This document shows positions 4,047 through 6,134 of a DNA stretch of 6,134 nt, one piece after another. Source of the DNA: Candidatus Methanomethylophilaceae archaeon (GTDB lineage: Archaea > Thermoplasmatota > Thermoplasmata > Methanomassiliicoccales > Methanomethylophilaceae); NCBI GenBank assembly GCA_017616575.1, contig JAFZXW010000135.1, positions 1-6,134 of the forward strand, read 5' to 3'. Positions within the stretch are counted from its first letter, which is position 1. Each line of letters starts with the position of its first letter. The position numbers and the translations under genes are program-made. The notes below the pieces were generated by a model. It was not told the origin of the DNA, searched no databases, and saw only the letters and a program-made list of their open reading frames with translations.

Positions 4047-6134
4047 TCAGACCGCGTAGAGAATGCCGCCCGACCCCTGGAAAGACTTTCCGACAAGCCC
4101 CGCGACCGTGTTGGGAAGGACCTCGCCGCCTTCGTAGAACTTGACTTTGTAGAACGCGTTGGATCCGACCGAGGACAGGGCCTCCGAGAACGCGGCCTCG
4201 GACAGCCCTACGCACCCGCTGAAAGCGCTGGCCCCTATCTTCTTGACCGCGGAGAGGTCCAGGACGGACAGTCCGGAGCAGTTGGCGAAGGCGTAGGAGC
4301 CTATGGAGGCCTTCCCGACGACGCGGACGCTGGCCAGGTTCTTGCACTCTGCGAATGCCTTCGTGCCTACCGACGTAGGCCCGGAGATCTCCACCGACTC
4401 TATCGATCCGTTGCCGTAGAATGCCTTGGACATTACCTCGGTCACCTTCCAATCGAACCCGAGGTATCTGACGCTCCCGGGAATCACGACGTCCTTCACG
4501 GAAGCCCCCTTCACGGCGACCTCCGTCTTCCCGTCCACGGTCGTCACGGAATACCTCACTCCGTCGATCGAGAACGACCCGCCGATGTCCGGGACGTACG
4601 CTTCTAGATGGTCGCAGGTCCCGAGGAACTTGTGCCCGGCCAGATTGGCGGCCGTGACCCCCACCTTCTTTCCGAGGACGTAGAACGAGCACCCGTAGAA
4701 CGCGTTCGACACTATGCTCCCAATGCCGTCGGACACGTACACGTTCCTGAGGCCGGTGCATCCGCTGAAGGCGCTCTTGGCCACCGTCGCCGACTCCCCC
4801 TCGATCCTGAGGGTCTTGAGGCCGGTGCACTTATAGAAGGCGTACGCGCCCACGTCGGACGGGATGGTCAGCGATGTCAGCTTCTTGCAATAGGCGAAGG
4901 CCTTCATCCCTATGCTCTCCAAAGAGTCCGGGAACGATATCGACGACAGCGCCACGCAATTGTAGAACGCGTTCTCGCCGATGACGGTCAAGGTCCCGGG
5001 AAGCTCGACGGCGGCAAGCCTCCGGCACTCGCTGAAGGCGCTCTTCTGGATGGAGGCCGCCCCGTCCATCACGGTCACGGACCTCAGGTCGAGGCATCCG
5101 TAGAATGCGTACTGGCCGACGTCTACGTAAGTCACAAGCGTCTTTATCCCGGAGCGGGCGAACGCCTTCAACCCGATCCCTGTCACCTCGAACGACAGGC
5201 CCTCCGCGACGACGCCCGCCGGAATGACGAGATCGTCCGGGATGTCCTCGTATCCGACCGCCGACACCGTGCGGCCCACAGGATCCACCACCTTGTACAC
5301 CACTCCGTCCTGGACGAACCGGGATCCGGCGGACATGCCGACGACATGTACGGCGCATTCCGCGCTGAAGCCCCAGACATCCGAGACGGCGGTCACGACG
5401 GCCCGTCCCGGCCCCACGGCGGTCACGATGCCGTCCTCTGAAACGACGGCCACAGACGGGTCGGAGGTGCTCCAGGTCACACCCTTGCCGTTAGAGTTGG
5501 AAGGATTGAACGCCACTCCTAGGCGGATCTCCTCGCCCGTGCCCATCTCAACGGACTGGATGTCCATCGACATCCCCGTGGCATCCGCTTCCGCCTTGAC
5601 GCAGTAGAGGAGGCCCTTGTCGTTCACGAACACTATGCTTCCGTCGGAGAGGAAACGAGGCTGCTGGGAGCAGTACTGCTGCACGGACACGTCGGACAGG
5701 AATTCCACCGAGATCGTGTTGGAATCCACGTCGTAAACGGCGACGGCTATCTGGGAGGTGTTATTGTAGCTCGCCCTGTACGCATAGACCTTGCCGGGAT
5801 GCCCGGTGGATATGGCCATGTCCCCATGGGCGTAGAACGTCCCCTCGCTGGCAGAGGCGAGGAGCTCCATGGTGGATACGTCGTACACTTGGAAGGCGTC
5901 GTTGCAGAAGACGTAGCCCAGGCCCTCGTGGACGACCATCGTCGAGGAGTGGGTGCCGCCGGTATGGGAAGACGCCGTCTTGAGGGAGGCCCTGTCGAAC
6001 CTCCCGTCCTCCAGGATCCTGACGGAGGCCAGGTTGACAATGTCATCGGTGGTCGACCCGAACAGGCCGCCTTCGTACACGGTCAGAGTGGCGTAGCCTT
6101 CGCCGATGAAGGTGTACCCGATGTTGACCATCAT
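4047..6134 (-). CDS. Large surface-type protein: beta-propeller-like segment, BIG2 domain, BspA-like LRR_5 repeats (5' end outside window)
   Basis: The open frame reaches the right edge, so the true start and any signal peptide are probably missing; 695 residues are visible. Residues about 1-185 contain propeller-like strands (GLGYVFCNDAFQVYDVST, GKVYAYRASYNN, GSIVFVNDKGLLYCV), suggesting PQQ/WD-type blades. Residues about 190-265 form a bacterial Ig-like group 2 domain (VTWSTSDPSVAVVSEDGIVTAV, then GRAVVTAVS). Residues about 271-695 are LRR_5 (BspA-like) repeats with the motif xAFxxCxxL, thirteen by eye, in two modules. The protein ends at GGILYAV with no anchor, membrane helix or sorting signal. 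BspA-like proteins are typically exported and bind host or microbial surfaces; that role and export are inferred here. A terminator follows. Composition matches the neighbours. Confidence 0.85.
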   Translation of the reverse strand: MMVNIGYTFIGEGYATLTVYEGGLFGSTTDDIVNLASVRILEDGRFDRASLKTASSHTGGTHSSTMVVHEGLGYVFCNDAFQVYDVSTMELLASASEGTFYAHGDMAISTGHPGKVYAYRASYNNTSQIAVAVYDVDSNTISVEFLSDVSVQQYCSQQPRFLSDGSIVFVNDKGLLYCVKAEADATGMSMDIQSVEMGTGEEIRLGVAFNPSNSNGKGVTWSTSDPSVAVVSEDGIVTAVGPGRAVVTAVSDVWGFSAECAVHVVGMSAGSRFVQDGVVYKVVDPVGRTVSAVGYEDIPDDLVIPAGVVAEGLSFEVTGIGLKAFARSGIKTLVTYVDVGQYAFYGCLDLRSVTVMDGAASIQKSAFSECRRLAAVELPGTLTVIGENAFYNCVALSSISFPDSLESIGMKAFAYCKKLTSLTIPSDVGAYAFYKCTGLKTLRIEGESATVAKSAFSGCTGLRNVYVSDGIGSIVSNAFYGCSFYVLGKKVGVTAANLAGHKFLGTCDHLEAYVPDIGGSFSIDGVRYSVTTVDGKTEVAVKGASVKDVVIPGSVRYLGFDWKVTEVMSKAFYGNGSIESVEISGPTSVGTKAFAECKNLASVRVVGKASIGSYAFANCSGLSVLDLSAVKKIGASAFSGCVGLSEAAFSEALSSVGSNAFYKVKFYEGGEVLPNTVAGLVGKSFQGSGGILYAV
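4050..5324 (-). repeat. Two homologous LRR_5 modules within the surface protein
   Basis: Module A (residues 271-515) has about eight xAFxxC repeats and module B (516-695) about five. Each opens with the same capping sequence pattern: F-x-x-DGVxYxV, then a VIP strand, then VTxxxxKAF. Each closes with NAFYxxxFYxxG...TxxxLxGxxFxG. This indicates duplication of a whole cap-LRR-cap unit, with later gain or loss of single repeats. Confidence 0.7.

Noticed and set aside
3819..5441. Two long plus-strand and one long minus-strand alternative frames (3819-4607, 4608-5441, 3913-4830) over the LRR gene
   Set aside because: Arg/Gly/His-rich translations with no motif, overlapping the clear BspA-like repeats; they are also produced by the repetitive GC-rich coding sequence.
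1..6134. CRISPR array, tRNA, rRNA or insertion sequence
   Set aside because: No regularly spaced direct repeats, cloverleaf-like segments or transposase motifs were seen on either strand; the only repeats are the short KAYRR unit and the protein LRRs.

Overview
The window is GC-rich throughout and densely coded. It looks like a chromosomal piece of an archaeon, most likely a host-associated methanogen of the Methanomassiliicoccales / Methanomethylophilaceae type. This assignment is inference from four things: the style of the BspA-like leucine-rich-repeat (LRR) surface protein with a bacterial Ig-like domain, TATA-like elements placed to give short or leaderless transcripts, a hairpin followed by T-tracts, and the GC-ending codon use. 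No rRNA or marker gene is present to prove it.

Left part (1-2683). A minus-strand iron-containing alcohol dehydrogenase (BdhA/YqhD-like) starts at 873 and runs off the left edge. Its frame is broken at about 550-556, but everything on both sides is well conserved. A short divergent intergenic region separates it from a compact plus-strand cluster. That cluster holds a 41-residue single-membrane-span protein, an overlapping PemK/MazF-like protein, and an ion/anion permease of the ArsB/CitMHS/SLC13 group. The permease has no good start codon at the place its family homology suggests.

Middle (2520-3886, minus strand). A YqaJ/lambda-exonuclease-type PD-(D/E)XK nuclease overlaps a nitroreductase start by ATGA, so the two form a coupled operon behind a probable leaderless promoter. 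The nitroreductase and the permease converge and overlap tail to tail by 164 bp, each carrying a non-homologous C-terminal extension that is antisense to the other gene.

Right part (3887-6134, minus strand). A hairpin plus T-tracts terminates a large surface-type protein that enters from the right edge. Its order is beta-propeller-like segment, BIG2 Ig-like domain, then two LRR_5 modules.

There is no sign of CRISPR, tRNA, rRNA, insertion sequence or a complete prophage. The points most worth following are the small membrane protein plus PemK pair, the stand-alone phage-type exonuclease coupled to a nitroreductase, and three gene-structure anomalies (frameshifted ADH, startless permease, overlapping convergent ends). 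The anomalies are either real decay or compaction, or single-base assembly errors.
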